Source: Terriglobales bacterium
GTDB lineage: Bacteria > Acidobacteriota > Terriglobia > Terriglobales > Acidobacteriaceae
Direction: 5' to 3'
Length of the DNA: 60,150 nucleotides
NCBI GenBank assembly: GCA_035651655.1
Contig: DASRFG010000005.1
Coordinates: forward strand, 1-60,150
Shown here: in pieces, positions 24,227 to 32,967 of the stretch
Layout of the letters: each line of letters starts with the position of its first letter
Position numbering within the stretch: position 1 is the first letter of the stretch
Position numbers and translations under genes: made by a program
Notes under the pieces: generated by a model
The model's database searches: none
What the model saw: the letters and a program-made list of their open reading frames with translations, nothing else
What the model was told of the DNA's origin: nothing

Positions 24227-26749
24227 TTACTTTGCCGGTTCCAGCACCAGCTCATGAGTCCGCGCCGCCTGAACTGCCTCGGCAGAGAAGGGAACAGCAA
24301 ACGTCTTACCTTCATACCAGGCCGGCCACTGGTCCAGATAATAAGGACTGAATAGATTTCCCGATTGCCCAAGCACGATATTCAGGGTGGAATTATCCAG
24401 GTTTGAAAGGTCCTCCGTACTCCGTTCCGACGCTCCGAAATGCAGCCCAGCCGCTTTCACCGTCAGGGAGCCGTGGCCAGACTGCTCGTTTAAACCCGGT
24501 CCTGTCCAGCGTTTCAATATTGGGATCCAACCAAAAAGCGGATGCTGAATCTCCACCGGTGAGATCTGTCCCCAGCGCCAGCTAGCCAGGTCTTCCGCTG
24601 AACTTCCGCCAACCACTCTCTCCACCGCCGTGGCAAGCAGATCGTCATAATTGTTGTATCCCGGTGGCAGCCAGCGCTTGGGCTGATGCAGAAGCACATT
24701 TTCCATCCACACTGGCCACATAGACCAGTCGTATGTCTTCCAGCTCACGGTAGCATTCTCGTTCTTATCGTCGGCCGGTACTGGGCCCAGCTTGGCTTCG
24801 AGCAGCATCCGAAAAAGTTCGCGCTGGGCCAATACCTCGATTGCCGCGGCAGCCGAGTCGGCGCGCATCTGTCCATCCCAGTCGCGCATCATGTCTCGCG
24901 CCCGCCGGGCCTGCTCTGATAGCCGCTTCACATGATCCAGCGCATACACGAAATGCTCAGCGCAGAAGCGGTCAAATTCCGAGTGCACGTCCATCTGCAG
25001 CGCCAGCATGTCCTCCGGCCTGAATTTCTTTCCCGCCTGCAAAACCTTGTAGATTCGCTCCGTTCGGTATGGAGCTCCCCATTCCACACTGATCGAATGC
25101 GGATATCCATCCGGCGTGATCCGCCCATTGGCCGTGGCCAGAATTCCGGAAGGTGGATCAAACACACTTGGCAGCTGCTCAAACGGAATGAAGCCCGTCC
25201 ATTCGTGCATATTGTCCGAACCCGATGCGGGCAGGCTGCCATCTCCGGCGCGGATCGGAAACTTTCCCGTCGCCTGGTAACCGATGTGCCCATCTACGTC
25301 TGCATAAACCACGTTCTGTCCCGGTGCTACCCAGTTCGACAGCGCCTTGCGAACCTCCGCCCAGTTTTGCGCCGCATCCAGATCGAAGAATGGCGAATAC
25401 AGCGCGCCTGGCGTGTAGAGCGTCCACTGCAGCGCCAGCTGACGCTTCTCGCCCGGAAACAGTCCGCTGATAATCGGGCCGTGCCGAGTGATGACCACAT
25501 CCACGGCAACGTTTGACCCACCCCGCACCTGAATGACTTCGCGCTTGTGATCGGGTTGGCGCCAGCCATCCGGCGTACGATACTGGCCGCTGGCGTTGAA
25601 TTCCTCAACAAAGACGTCCTCTACTGTGGCCTCAACATTGGTGAATCCCCATGCGATCCGCTGATTGTGCCCCAGAATGATTGCTGGAACTCCCGGCAGG
25701 CTTACCCCAACCACGTCAAAATTCCCCGATCGCAAGTGCGTCTCGTACCAAACGCCCGGCAATTGGTGTCCCAGGTGCGGATCGTTGGAGAGCAGCGGCT
25801 TCCCGGAATATGTGTGCGCTCCCGAAATCACCCAGTTGTTCGATCCCAACTGAATTTGCCCCGGATCCGTTGTTTGTATCGGCCAGAGTTGCGAAAGCGC
25901 GCCGCTTTTAGCAGCACCCTCCTGCCACCGCTCCCGATCCGCTTGCTTTGAAAGGGTGCGGCTTTTAGCCGCGCCATCTAGCGCGCTACGAGATGCGGCT
26001 TTAGCCGCTGAGGCAACATCTCCTTGAGCGCCATCTCCCGGCGGATGGTCGCGCCAGGAAACATTCGTATAGAGATCGGACGCCAGCTCGGCCCCAATCC
26101 TCTCGGTTACTTTCTCGCGCCGCAGCGCTGCCGCCGCCGCTGCATGGTTGAGTTCCTTCACCATATTGGCAGCGATCACCAGGGAATCAGCCGACGTCCA
26201 TGCTCGTGGTGCGTAGCGAAGCGCTCGAAATTCCAGCGGCAGCCGGTTTCTATGGCTCTTGATGAACGCATTTACGCCTTGTGCGTAGGCATCCATGTAA
26301 CTGCGGTCCCGCTGCGAGAGCTCATCCGCGCTCCGCTCCGCCCGGGCCCGTAGCGACAATGTGCGCTGTTCGACATCGTGTTTTACCCAATCCGAGCCCA
26401 GTACCTCCGCCATTTCGCCGCCAGCAAAGCGTCGCGACATGTCCATTTGCCATAGGCGGTCCTGGGCTGTCACATAGCCCTGCGCAAAGAAAAGAGCTTC
26501 CATAGACGCGGCCACGATCGTCGGCACGCCATGACCGTCGCGTGTGACTGTCACCCGCGCTATCAAGCCGGCAACCTCGATTCTTCCGTCCAGTTGTGGC
26601 AGGGCCACGTGTCCAGCGCGATAAAACCACATTCCAGTCGCCAGGCCGGCCAACAGAACTATGCCCAACGCCGTTATCAGGACCACCAACGCCTTGCGCT
26701 TATTCTTCAGGAATTCCCGGGTAGGAATTGCAACTTTGGGAGCAGCCAT
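24227..26749 (-). CDS. Penicillin acylase family protein (Ntn hydrolase) with repeat insertion in the linker
   Basis: An 840-residue precursor. A hydrophobic anchor lies at residues 19-42, and the alpha-chain part runs to about 240. The autocatalytic site is GSNNWVISG, with Ser303 as the N-terminal nucleophile of the beta chain. NDPHLGHQLPGVWYE and AWGFTNVE are family motifs of the beta chain. Such enzymes hydrolyse amide bonds of beta-lactams or acyl-homoserine lactones; the substrate is unknown here. The alpha-beta linker (about 245-288) is rich in AAK...LS peptides made by three in-frame palindromic repeats. The start ATG 26749 precedes the anchor directly. Confidence 0.92.
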   Translation of the reverse strand: MAAPKVAIPTREFLKNKRKALVVLITALGIVLLAGLATGMWFYRAGHVALPQLDGRIEVAGLIARVTVTRDGHGVPTIVAASMEALFFAQGYVTAQDRLWQMDMSRRFAGGEMAEVLGSDWVKHDVEQRTLSLRARAERSADELSQRDRSYMDAYAQGVNAFIKSHRNRLPLEFRALRYAPRAWTSADSLVIAANMVKELNHAAAAAALRREKVTERIGAELASDLYTNVSWRDHPPGDGAQGDVASAAKAASRSALDGAAKSRTLSKQADRERWQEGAAKSGALSQLWPIQTTDPGQIQLGSNNWVISGAHTYSGKPLLSNDPHLGHQLPGVWYETHLRSGNFDVVGVSLPGVPAIILGHNQRIAWGFTNVEATVEDVFVEEFNASGQYRTPDGWRQPDHKREVIQVRGGSNVAVDVVITRHGPIISGLFPGEKRQLALQWTLYTPGALYSPFFDLDAAQNWAEVRKALSNWVAPGQNVVYADVDGHIGYQATGKFPIRAGDGSLPASGSDNMHEWTGFIPFEQLPSVFDPPSGILATANGRITPDGYPHSISVEWGAPYRTERIYKVLQAGKKFRPEDMLALQMDVHSEFDRFCAEHFVYALDHVKRLSEQARRARDMMRDWDGQMRADSAAAAIEVLAQRELFRMLLEAKLGPVPADDKNENATVSWKTYDWSMWPVWMENVLLHQPKRWLPPGYNNYDDLLATAVERVVGGSSAEDLASWRWGQISPVEIQHPLFGWIPILKRWTGPGLNEQSGHGSLTVKAAGLHFGASERSTEDLSNLDNSTLNIVLGQSGNLFSPYYLDQWPAWYEGKTFAVPFSAEAVQAARTHELVLEPAK
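25897..26019. repeat. Three GGCTTTTAGCC-type palindromic repeats inside the penicillin acylase gene
   Basis: Related cores occur at about 25897-25920 (GCCGCTTTTAGCAGC), 25951-25978 (GCGGCTTTTAGCCGC) and 25992-26019 (GCGGCTTTAGCCGCTGAGG). The last is identical over 19 bases to the intergenic repeat at 18163-18181. All are in frame and encode the short peptides AAKAAS, AAKSRTLSK and AAKSGALSQ on the minus strand. They fall just upstream of the catalytic Ser303 codon, in the spacer expected to be removed or exposed on maturation. Confidence 0.85.
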
Positions 26750-26811
26750 AAGGCATCACGATTGTAGGTTTGCTGCCCGATGTACACAATGGGGGATTCC
26801 CCTTGGAAATT

Positions 26812-26837
26812 GTCATTCCGAGCATAGCGAGGAATCC
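26812..26837. repeat. Dispersed repeat (GTCATTCCGAG...GAGGAATCC)
   Basis: ATTCC and GGAAT arms flank a short AG-rich centre. The framing sequence matches 16282-16313. It lies in the divergent gap between the acylase and Fur genes, about 90 bp before the Fur-box-like palindrome. Confidence 0.55.
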
Positions 26838-26928
26838 CTACACAACGAACCGCAACTTCGCGGCCACAGACCGCCCTGGCTTTGTCGTCCCGAGCGCCGG
26901 CGAAACCCGCTTCTGCCTGAGCATTTTG

Positions 26929-26951
26929 AAATTGAAATTCATTTTCAATTT
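26929..26951 (+). promoter_or_regulatory. Perfect inverted repeat resembling a Fur box
   Basis: Arms AAATTGAAA and TTTCAATTT are exact inverse complements separated by TTCAT. The element is AT-rich in a GC-rich region and ends 15 bp before the start codon of the Fur-family gene. Fur/PerR operators have this 23-bp AT-rich inverted-repeat style, so autoregulation is the natural reading. Confidence 0.7.
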
Positions 26952-26966
26952 GCCTCGGCCGATGCT

Positions 26967-27485
26967 ATGTTGTCGTCGTCCATGTTGCAGAAGCGCATTG
27001 ACGACCAACCCACCATATCGCGCGAGATGGTGCGCGAGGCCGAGGAGATCCTGCATCGTCATTTGAAACAGGTTGGCTTAAAACACACCGAGCAGCGCGA
27101 CACCATCCTGCGCGCTTTCCTTGAAACACGCGAGCACCTTTCCACCGACCAGCTTCACCGTCTGGTGCAGAAGAGGGATTCGCGCATCGGATTCACTACG
27201 GTTTATCGCACACTGAAGTTGCTCGCCGAATGCGGCCTTGCCAGCGAAGTCGCGTTTCACGATGGCATTGCCCGCTACGAACACCAGTACAACCGTCGCA
27301 GCCACCATCACATGGTCTGCACTCAGTGCGGCAGTTCGGTGGAGTTCTTTTCTCCGGAGGTCGGCCGCCTGGAGCAGGAAATCGGACGCAAGCACCACTA
27401 CCTCACCACCCGCCACACTTTTCAGATTTATGGTTTGTGCGAGACCTGCCGCAAGCACCCGGGTTCCGGCCGTGGGGTTGCGTGA
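26967..27485 (+). CDS. Fur-family metalloregulator
   Basis: A 172-residue regulator from ATG 26967 (26982 also possible). The winged helix spans about 25-110 (HTEQRDTILRAFLETREHLS, GFTTVYRTLKLLAECGLASE). The dimerisation half has RRSHHHMVCTQC, the metal ligand HHH, and a second CETC, so both Cys pairs of the structural zinc site are present. It could be Fur, PerR or Zur; a Fur-type role in iron control is most likely but not certain. A perfect palindrome just upstream suggests it controls its own promoter. Confidence 0.9.
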   Translation: MLSSSMLQKRIDDQPTISREMVREAEEILHRHLKQVGLKHTEQRDTILRAFLETREHLSTDQLHRLVQKRDSRIGFTTVYRTLKLLAECGLASEVAFHDGIARYEHQYNRRSHHHMVCTQCGSSVEFFSPEVGRLEQEIGRKHHYLTTRHTFQIYGLCETCRKHPGSGRGVA

Positions 27486-27607
27486 TGCAGAACTGACAGC
27501 AGTAGCCCGAGTCTTAGGGGAAACCACATCTGTCAAATTCCATTGTTTTCCGCCCGCCCTTCTGCTAATGTCCGCCCAACATTGCTCTGGTAAGTGGAGG
27601 AGGCACT

Positions 27608-28081
27608 ATGCCGCGTTTCTGTGCATCTTGTGGAGCAGCGATGGCCGAAGGGTCCCTTACTTGTAGTGCCTGCGGAAAAGCTAACGCGCAATCTGTAGGA
27701 GGAGGCACGGCAGTCGCACCCGCTCCTAGCGCGCCGGCCACTGGCCTCACCGATAACGTTGCTGGCCTTCTCGCCTATGTCACCATCATTCCGGCGATCA
27801 TTTTCCTCGTGATGGAGCCCTACAACCGCAACCGTTTTGTGCGTTTCCACTCCTTTCAATCGCTGTTCTTCTGCGTGGCTTGCGTCATCCTGGGGATTGC
27901 TCTTTCTGTGGTCTCCGCGATCCCCTTTGTCGCTCTGCTCGGCTTGTTTATTTGGCCGCTGGTCGCGATCGCGGAACTCGCGGTCTGGTTGCTCCTCGTT
28001 ATCAAGGCGTATCAAGGACAAATGTTCAAATTACCTGTGATCGGCGACATCGCGGAAAAACAAGCAAGCGGCACGGCGTAG
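27608..28081 (+). CDS. Zinc-ribbon membrane protein (DUF4870/Tic20-like)
   Basis: A 157-residue protein. The N-terminal zinc ribbon has two CxxC pairs (FCASCGA, CSACGKA), then a Pro/Ala linker and three hydrophobic helices. FVRFHSFQSLFF is a characteristic amphipathic motif of the DUF4870 group. The start ATG 27608 has GGAGGAGG eight bases upstream. The function of the family is not known. Confidence 0.88.
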   Translation: MPRFCASCGAAMAEGSLTCSACGKANAQSVGGGTAVAPAPSAPATGLTDNVAGLLAYVTIIPAIIFLVMEPYNRNRFVRFHSFQSLFFCVACVILGIALSVVSAIPFVALLGLFIWPLVAIAELAVWLLLVIKAYQGQMFKLPVIGDIAEKQASGTA

Positions 28082-28243
28082 CCGTCCCCGTTCGCGCCGT
28101 CTGTTCTCAGAATATTCACAACAACTCCGCGCCCACCTGCGCATCTCAACTTGACAGATGCGCGGCGAGATGTCATTTCTATTGGCTTTTGTTTATTGCA
28201 GGGCGGAGCTAATTAGCTATACGGCTGAGGGGTAGGGAAGCGA

Positions 28244-29239
28244 TTGAAGGTTCGGGTTTTTTATCACGACCGATGTTTCGACGGCGCGTGTTCCGCCGCC
28301 CTGTTCACTCGCTTCTACCGCGAACGCATTCGCGACGACGCCAAGTTTGAGTACAGCGGTCTACTGCACCGCGCCGGCGCCCTCTTCGATGAAGAAAAAT
28401 TCAACGGCGACGAAAATGCCATCGTGGACTTTAAATACTCCACGTCGCCCCGCCTGACCTGGTGGTTCGACCATCACGAGAGCGCGTTTCTTACTCCTGA
28501 CGACGCCGCCCACTTCGAGCGCGACCAGAGCAATCGCAAATTCTACGATCCGGACTTCAAGTCTTGCACTCGTTTTATTGCCACCATCAGCGAAGAACGC
28601 TTTGGTTTCAATCCCCTGCCGGTGGCTGACACTATCGAGTGGGCCGACATCATTGATGGCGCTCTTTATTCCGACTCCAAATCTGCGGTTGAGATGCGCG
28701 AGCCCGCCATGAAGCTAACCATGGTGATTGAGGCCAACCAGGAGCACGGCTTCGTTCCTCGCCTCATCCCATTGCTCGCCGAGCAGCCTCTAGCCAGTAT
28801 TTTGCAGGAACCGTTCGTGGCGCGCCTGGTGCCTCCGCTGCTCGAGCGCCACCAGAAATCAATCGAAGTTCTGCGCCAGCGAACCGAATTTCGCGATGGC
28901 ACCGTATTCTTCGACGTTAGCGACCAGGACCTTGAGGGCTACAACAAGTTCATTCCTTATTATCTGAACCCCGACTGCGTTTACAGTGTTGGGCTCAGCA
29001 AAAGCAACTTCCGAACCAAAGTCTCGGTGGGCTCTAATCCCTGGAGCTCCGCCGATCGTGTGGTTAACCTGGCCAAGATTTGCGAGCGCTACGGCGGCGG
29101 CGGTCACGCCCGCGTCGGCGCCATCTCCTTCGCCACGAATCAGACCGAGCAGGCAAAGAAAGCCGCGCAGGAAATCGTCGCCGAACTGCGTGCCAGCTAT
29201 CGCGAGTCGCGCGTCCTGCCCATTAAACCCGCCTCGTAA
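28244..29239 (+). CDS. DHH/DHHA1-family phosphoesterase-like protein
   Basis: A 331-residue protein with the DHH-family motifs in order: YHDRCFDGACSAALF (D-x-DG region), VDFKYS, WWFDHHES (the DHH motif), WADIID, and the C-terminal DHHA1 signature YGGGGHARVGAISF. Relatives are Mn-dependent RecJ, nanoRNase or cyclic-dinucleotide phosphodiesterases. The residues flanking the motifs do not let me choose. The start is TTG 28244 with AGGGAAG just upstream. Confidence 0.85.
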   Translation: MKVRVFYHDRCFDGACSAALFTRFYRERIRDDAKFEYSGLLHRAGALFDEEKFNGDENAIVDFKYSTSPRLTWWFDHHESAFLTPDDAAHFERDQSNRKFYDPDFKSCTRFIATISEERFGFNPLPVADTIEWADIIDGALYSDSKSAVEMREPAMKLTMVIEANQEHGFVPRLIPLLAEQPLASILQEPFVARLVPPLLERHQKSIEVLRQRTEFRDGTVFFDVSDQDLEGYNKFIPYYLNPDCVYSVGLSKSNFRTKVSVGSNPWSSADRVVNLAKICERYGGGGHARVGAISFATNQTEQAKKAAQEIVAELRASYRESRVLPIKPAS

Positions 29240-29343
29240 TCGGCCTCACATAATCCCCATCTCGCTCCGTGTTTTTCAATTACCGATTTCCGATCACCCG
29301 ATTTCGCAATTTCACCGGCTCTGCGCGTTACACTGTCTGCAGC

Positions 29344-30585
29344 ATGGCTTCCCGCAGCATCTTCTTCCTCCGTGAACCCGCCGTTATGGCCCTGGAGAAC
29401 ATCCGTTCGCATAAGCTGCGGTCGGCGCTCATGCTGCTCGGCATCATCCTTTCGGTTTCTACGCTCATCATTGTGGTTTCGCTTATCTCCGGTATTAACC
29501 TCTACATTGCCGAGCGGGTCGCTAACATGGGATCCAATGTGTTTCTGGTTCGCCAGTTTGGCTTCATCACCGATGTCGAGGATTTTGCCCGCGCAGTGCG
29601 TCGGAATCGCAAAATGGATTGGGAAGACTACCAATTCCTGCATGCGAACATGCGCCTCGCCAAAGACGTAGGCGTCGAGGTCCGCACTCTAGGTTCCGTC
29701 AAGTACGGCCGTCAGAGTCTGGACGACATCAGCATTCGCGGCGTCACCGCCAACATCAGCGAGATGGATGTCGCCGAGCCCGACCTCGGTCGTTACATTT
29801 CAAGCGGCGACAATGACCATCGCACCTCAGTTGCATTCGTCGGATCTGAGGTCGCCAGCAAACTTTTTCCCAACCAGGATCCCATCAACAAGAATATTCA
29901 AATAAGTGGACGATGGTTCCAGGTAGTCGGCCGCTCCAAGCCGCTGGGCACCGTCCTCGGGCAATCGCAGGATGACTTCATTTACATTCCTATTGAGACC
30001 TTCCAGAAGATGTACGGTCATGACAAAAGCCTCAGCATCAATGTGCAGTGCCGCAGCGCGGAGTGGATGGGCCGTACGGAAGACGAAGCGCGCATGCTGA
30101 TGCGTGCCCGCCGCCACTTGCGGCCGGGCGACGACGACAATTTTGGCATCCTTACGTCCGCCAATGTTCTCAACCTCTGGCACAGTCTTACCGCTGTGAT
30201 CGCAGATTCCATGGTCGGTATTGTCTCTGTCTTTCTGGTGATCGGCGGTGTAGTCATTATGAATGTGATGCTCGCCAGCGTCACCGAACGCACCCGCGAG
30301 ATCGGCGTGCGCAAGTCTATTGGGGCGCGCCGCGGCGACATTCTGATCCAGTTCTTGGTGGAATCTTCGGTGATGGCCGCTGTTGGCGGCGCAATCGGCA
30401 TCGTGGTCGCATATCTGATTGCACTGCTGGTTCGCGGCACCACTTCTATTCCCATGGCCGTACCCATCACGGCTGTGATCGCGTCACTCTTGATTTCAAC
30501 CGCAGTTGGCCTGTTTTTTGGTATTTATCCCGCACGCAAGGCCGCGCTTCTGAACCCCATTGAAGCGCTACGCTACGAGACCTGA
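29344..30585 (+). CDS. ABC transporter permease, MacB/FtsX type (first of pair)
   Basis: A 413-residue membrane protein from ATG 29344. The N-terminal helix (LRSALMLLGIILSVSTLIIVV) is followed by an extracytoplasmic MacB-PCD-like domain, then three C-terminal helices with the FtsX motif TERTREIGVRKSIGARRGDI and GIYPARKAALLNPIEALRYE. Such permeases work with a separate ATPase in lipoprotein, toxin or macrolide export, or in mechanotransmission. It ends 1 bp before the second permease gene. No ATPase gene is adjacent. Confidence 0.92.
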   Translation: MASRSIFFLREPAVMALENIRSHKLRSALMLLGIILSVSTLIIVVSLISGINLYIAERVANMGSNVFLVRQFGFITDVEDFARAVRRNRKMDWEDYQFLHANMRLAKDVGVEVRTLGSVKYGRQSLDDISIRGVTANISEMDVAEPDLGRYISSGDNDHRTSVAFVGSEVASKLFPNQDPINKNIQISGRWFQVVGRSKPLGTVLGQSQDDFIYIPIETFQKMYGHDKSLSINVQCRSAEWMGRTEDEARMLMRARRHLRPGDDDNFGILTSANVLNLWHSLTAVIADSMVGIVSVFLVIGGVVIMNVMLASVTERTREIGVRKSIGARRGDILIQFLVESSVMAAVGGAIGIVVAYLIALLVRGTTSIPMAVPITAVIASLLISTAVGLFFGIYPARKAALLNPIEALRYET

Positions 30586-30586
30586 T

Positions 30587-31849
30587 ATGCCCCTTGAGTT
30601 CGGCAACAACGCGAAGATGGCGCTGGACACCCTGCGCGGCCACAAGACGCGTTCATTTCTTACCGTGCTGGGCGTCGTAATCGGCATTATCGCGCTCATG
30701 GGTGTGGCCTCCATCATGGTTGGCATGGATCGGCAGGTGCGGGACTACCTCAACGACTACGGCGCCAACACTCTCTTCATTTTCAAGTGGAATCCTGGCA
30801 TCCATACCAATGGCCGGCTTTCGCCGGAGGAGCGCAGCCGCAGACCGCTCACGCCGGAGGATGCAGAGGCCATTCTGGCCGAGTGTCCTGCCATCAAAAA
30901 CGTCACCGCCGAAATATTCCCCCGTATTAAAGACTTCGGCCCGCAGCGGTTGGTGAGCGCCCGCTACGGTCACCACGAGTCCTTCAACATTCAGTACACC
31001 GGCGAGTGGCCGTCATATGAAGAAGTATTCAACGCCCACCCTTACAAGGGCCGCTTCTTTACCGACGCCGAGAATAACCACCGCTCAGACGTGGTGGTCA
31101 TCGGATACGACCTGGGCGAAGCGTTCTTCGGTCAGGAAGACCCGATCGGCAAGAACATCGTCGTGGATGGCACGTCTTACCGCGTGGTCGGCGTGCTGCA
31201 GCGCCGGAAGAGCCTCTTCATCCGCGACGATTCTGCCGACCGCCTGGTGCTGGTTCCGTTCCGTACCTATCAGCGCCACAATCCCGGAGACGACGAGATC
31301 TTCATCGGCGCTGAGGCCTATCCCGGCCAGAAAGCCGCCGCCCAGGACGAGGTCCGGGGTTTGCTCCGCCGTCGCCGCCGCGTGCCATTCGATAAGCCGG
31401 ATAGCTTCGGCATCTCCAGCGCGGAGGAGATTGCGAACCAGTTGCGCCAGATCACCGGCGCAATCGCCTTGGTGACTGTGGTGGTGAGCTCCATCGGACT
31501 GCTGGTAGGCGGCGTGGGCGTGATGAACATCATGTTGATGTCGGTCACTGAACGTACCCGCGAGATCGGCGTGCGCAAGGCCATTGGCGCGCGCCGCGCC
31601 GACATCGTCCGCCAGTTCCTCACCGAAGCCGTCGTGCTTACCGGCAGCGGCGGCATCATCGGAGTGCTCATCGGCGCTGGCCTCAGCCTGACGCTCAACC
31701 GCTTGCTGCCCAATATTCCATCCAGCATTCCTGCCTGGGGCGTCTTCGGGGGCGTGTTCATGTCCATGAGTGTGGGCCTGATCTTCGGCATCTACCCCGC
31801 GTGGCAGGCCGCGCGCCTCGATCCGGTGGACGCGCTGCGTTACGAGTAG
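30587..31849 (+). CDS. ABC transporter permease, MacB/FtsX type (second of pair)
   Basis: A 420-residue paralog of the preceding protein with the same architecture: N-terminal helix (TRSFLTVLGVVIGIIALMGV), periplasmic domain, three C-terminal helices, TERTREIGVRKAIGARRADI, and a C-terminal RLDPVDALRYE. ATG 30587 follows the previous stop by one base, so the two are surely co-translated and may form a heterodimer. The periplasmic domains differ clearly, so it is not a recent duplicate. Confidence 0.92.
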   Translation: MPLEFGNNAKMALDTLRGHKTRSFLTVLGVVIGIIALMGVASIMVGMDRQVRDYLNDYGANTLFIFKWNPGIHTNGRLSPEERSRRPLTPEDAEAILAECPAIKNVTAEIFPRIKDFGPQRLVSARYGHHESFNIQYTGEWPSYEEVFNAHPYKGRFFTDAENNHRSDVVVIGYDLGEAFFGQEDPIGKNIVVDGTSYRVVGVLQRRKSLFIRDDSADRLVLVPFRTYQRHNPGDDEIFIGAEAYPGQKAAAQDEVRGLLRRRRRVPFDKPDSFGISSAEEIANQLRQITGAIALVTVVVSSIGLLVGGVGVMNIMLMSVTERTREIGVRKAIGARRADIVRQFLTEAVVLTGSGGIIGVLIGAGLSLTLNRLLPNIPSSIPAWGVFGGVFMSMSVGLIFGIYPAWQAARLDPVDALRYE

Positions 31850-31941
31850 AGAGGCGGGATTGTATTGCGGTGCACCAACGCGGTATCCTCGGCGGCTGTC
31901 TCGCAATTGAATATTCAACCCCAAACGAGGTGGATGACTTC

Positions 31942-32400
31942 ATGAATCAGAACCGACGCAACTTGATCAAGGGTAGCGCTGCCGCAGTCGCCGCCGCGGC
32001 AGTTGTGGGCGCGAGCAAAGCCGAAGCCAAATCAAAGGGCAAAAAGAAAGTTTATTTTCACGGAGAAAAGCCCGCCCAAACGCCGCTGTTCTCCGGGGCC
32101 GTCTCCTTCGGCGACTTGCTGTTCATCGCCGGCAAGGGAGCGCATTTTCCCGGCGACATCAAGTCCCACACCAAACATGTTCTCGACGAGATCGAGAAAG
32201 AACTGACCAATGCTGGCTCCTCCATGGACAAGGTGCTCAAAGTCAACGTCTATCTCAACGACCTCAAAGACTACGATGGCATGAACGAAACCTATAAAGG
32301 CCGCTTCGGCGAGAATCCGCCGGTGCGGACTACCATCGCCGCCGCGGGCGGAATCCCGGGCAATTCGCTGGTCGAGATAGATTGCATCGCGTACATCTAG
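31942..32400 (+). CDS. RidA/YjgF-family protein with a Tat signal
   Basis: 152 residues. The first 30 form a twin-arginine leader (NRRNLIKG, then an Ala/Val-rich stretch ending SKAEA). The remainder is a RidA domain: FSGAVSFGDLLFIAGKG, VLKVNVYLNDLKDYDGMNE, and NPPVRTTIAAA with the conserved Arg. Cytoplasmic RidA deaminates reactive enamines; an exported form would act elsewhere or on another ligand. ATG 31942 has AGGTGG upstream. Confidence 0.88.
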   Translation: MNQNRRNLIKGSAAAVAAAAVVGASKAEAKSKGKKKVYFHGEKPAQTPLFSGAVSFGDLLFIAGKGAHFPGDIKSHTKHVLDEIEKELTNAGSSMDKVLKVNVYLNDLKDYDGMNETYKGRFGENPPVRTTIAAAGGIPGNSLVEIDCIAYI

Positions 32401-32465
32401 AAATCGAGTTGTAGCGTCGGCGTCCCGCAGGATTATTGCCGCCGAGACGACGGCGTTACTTAAAC

Positions 32466-32520
32466 CAGCAGGCGAGCGCAGCTCGCCCAGGGCAGCCGAG
32501 GGCGGCTGGCCAAGTACGCA
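32466..32520. repeat. Intergenic hairpin repeat related to the 51.5-kb block
   Basis: It contains GGCGAGC-GCA-GCTCGCC (32471-32487) and CAGCC/GGCTG arms around GAGGGC (32493-32508), then a CCAAGTACGCAA tail. The second hairpin and tail recall GCCCAGCCGAGGGCGGCTGGGC and CCTACGCAA in the 51.3-51.8 kb block. It lies in the 567-bp stretch 32401-32967, where I see no gene. An open frame 32436-32852 there has no family signature. Confidence 0.65.
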
Positions 32521-32885
32521 ACGCCGCGAATTACTACTTTGTAAACTTTGGCAATTCGCGTGCCGGCCTATCCCCCCTCCCATTCTTCAAAATCATAGAG
32601 TTGCAAGGAATTTTCCCGCAGGTCTATGAATCGGGAACGCTTACAACGATGATCTTTTATATGAGTCACTTAGCTGAATACTTTTTTCCATTCATTCGGC
32701 CGCTGTTCCACAAACGGAGCACAAACCAAGTGTTGAAAATGTTGGGTGTATTGGTCAAGAGAAAAGAGTGGTCGGGCAAATCACAGTTCCTGGTTGTGAA
32801 CGTCACGCTCGGCGTACCTCTTCGGCTTCGGCGCGGGTTTCTGGATTCTTAGCGGGCGCGCACGGGCTTAGCTTGTGATTTAAAG

Positions 32886-32916
32886 CCCCACCCTTCGCTA
32901 GCGCGAAAGGGTGGGC
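32886..32916. repeat. Hairpin repeat (CCCACCCTTCGC / GCGAAAGGGTGGG)
   Basis: Arms CCCACCCTTCGC and GCGAAAGGGTGGG pair with a single bulge. It sits downstream of no T run, so it looks like a dispersed repeat, not a classical terminator. It lies between the RidA gene and the convergent small-protein gene. Confidence 0.65.
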
Positions 32917-32967
32917 CACCCGGCTTCCCGGTTGTTAAAGCAGCTCGCCTGAGGTCGACGCTAAGCC

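Noticed and set aside
28122-28165. Terminator at the GCGCATCT/AGATGCGC inverted repeat
   Set aside because: The 8-bp stem is followed by no clear T run, so an intrinsic terminator cannot be claimed.
32436-32852. 138-codon open frame downstream of the RidA gene
   Set aside because: Its first third is translated hairpin repeat, composition is unlike neighbouring proteins, and no start signal or family is visible.
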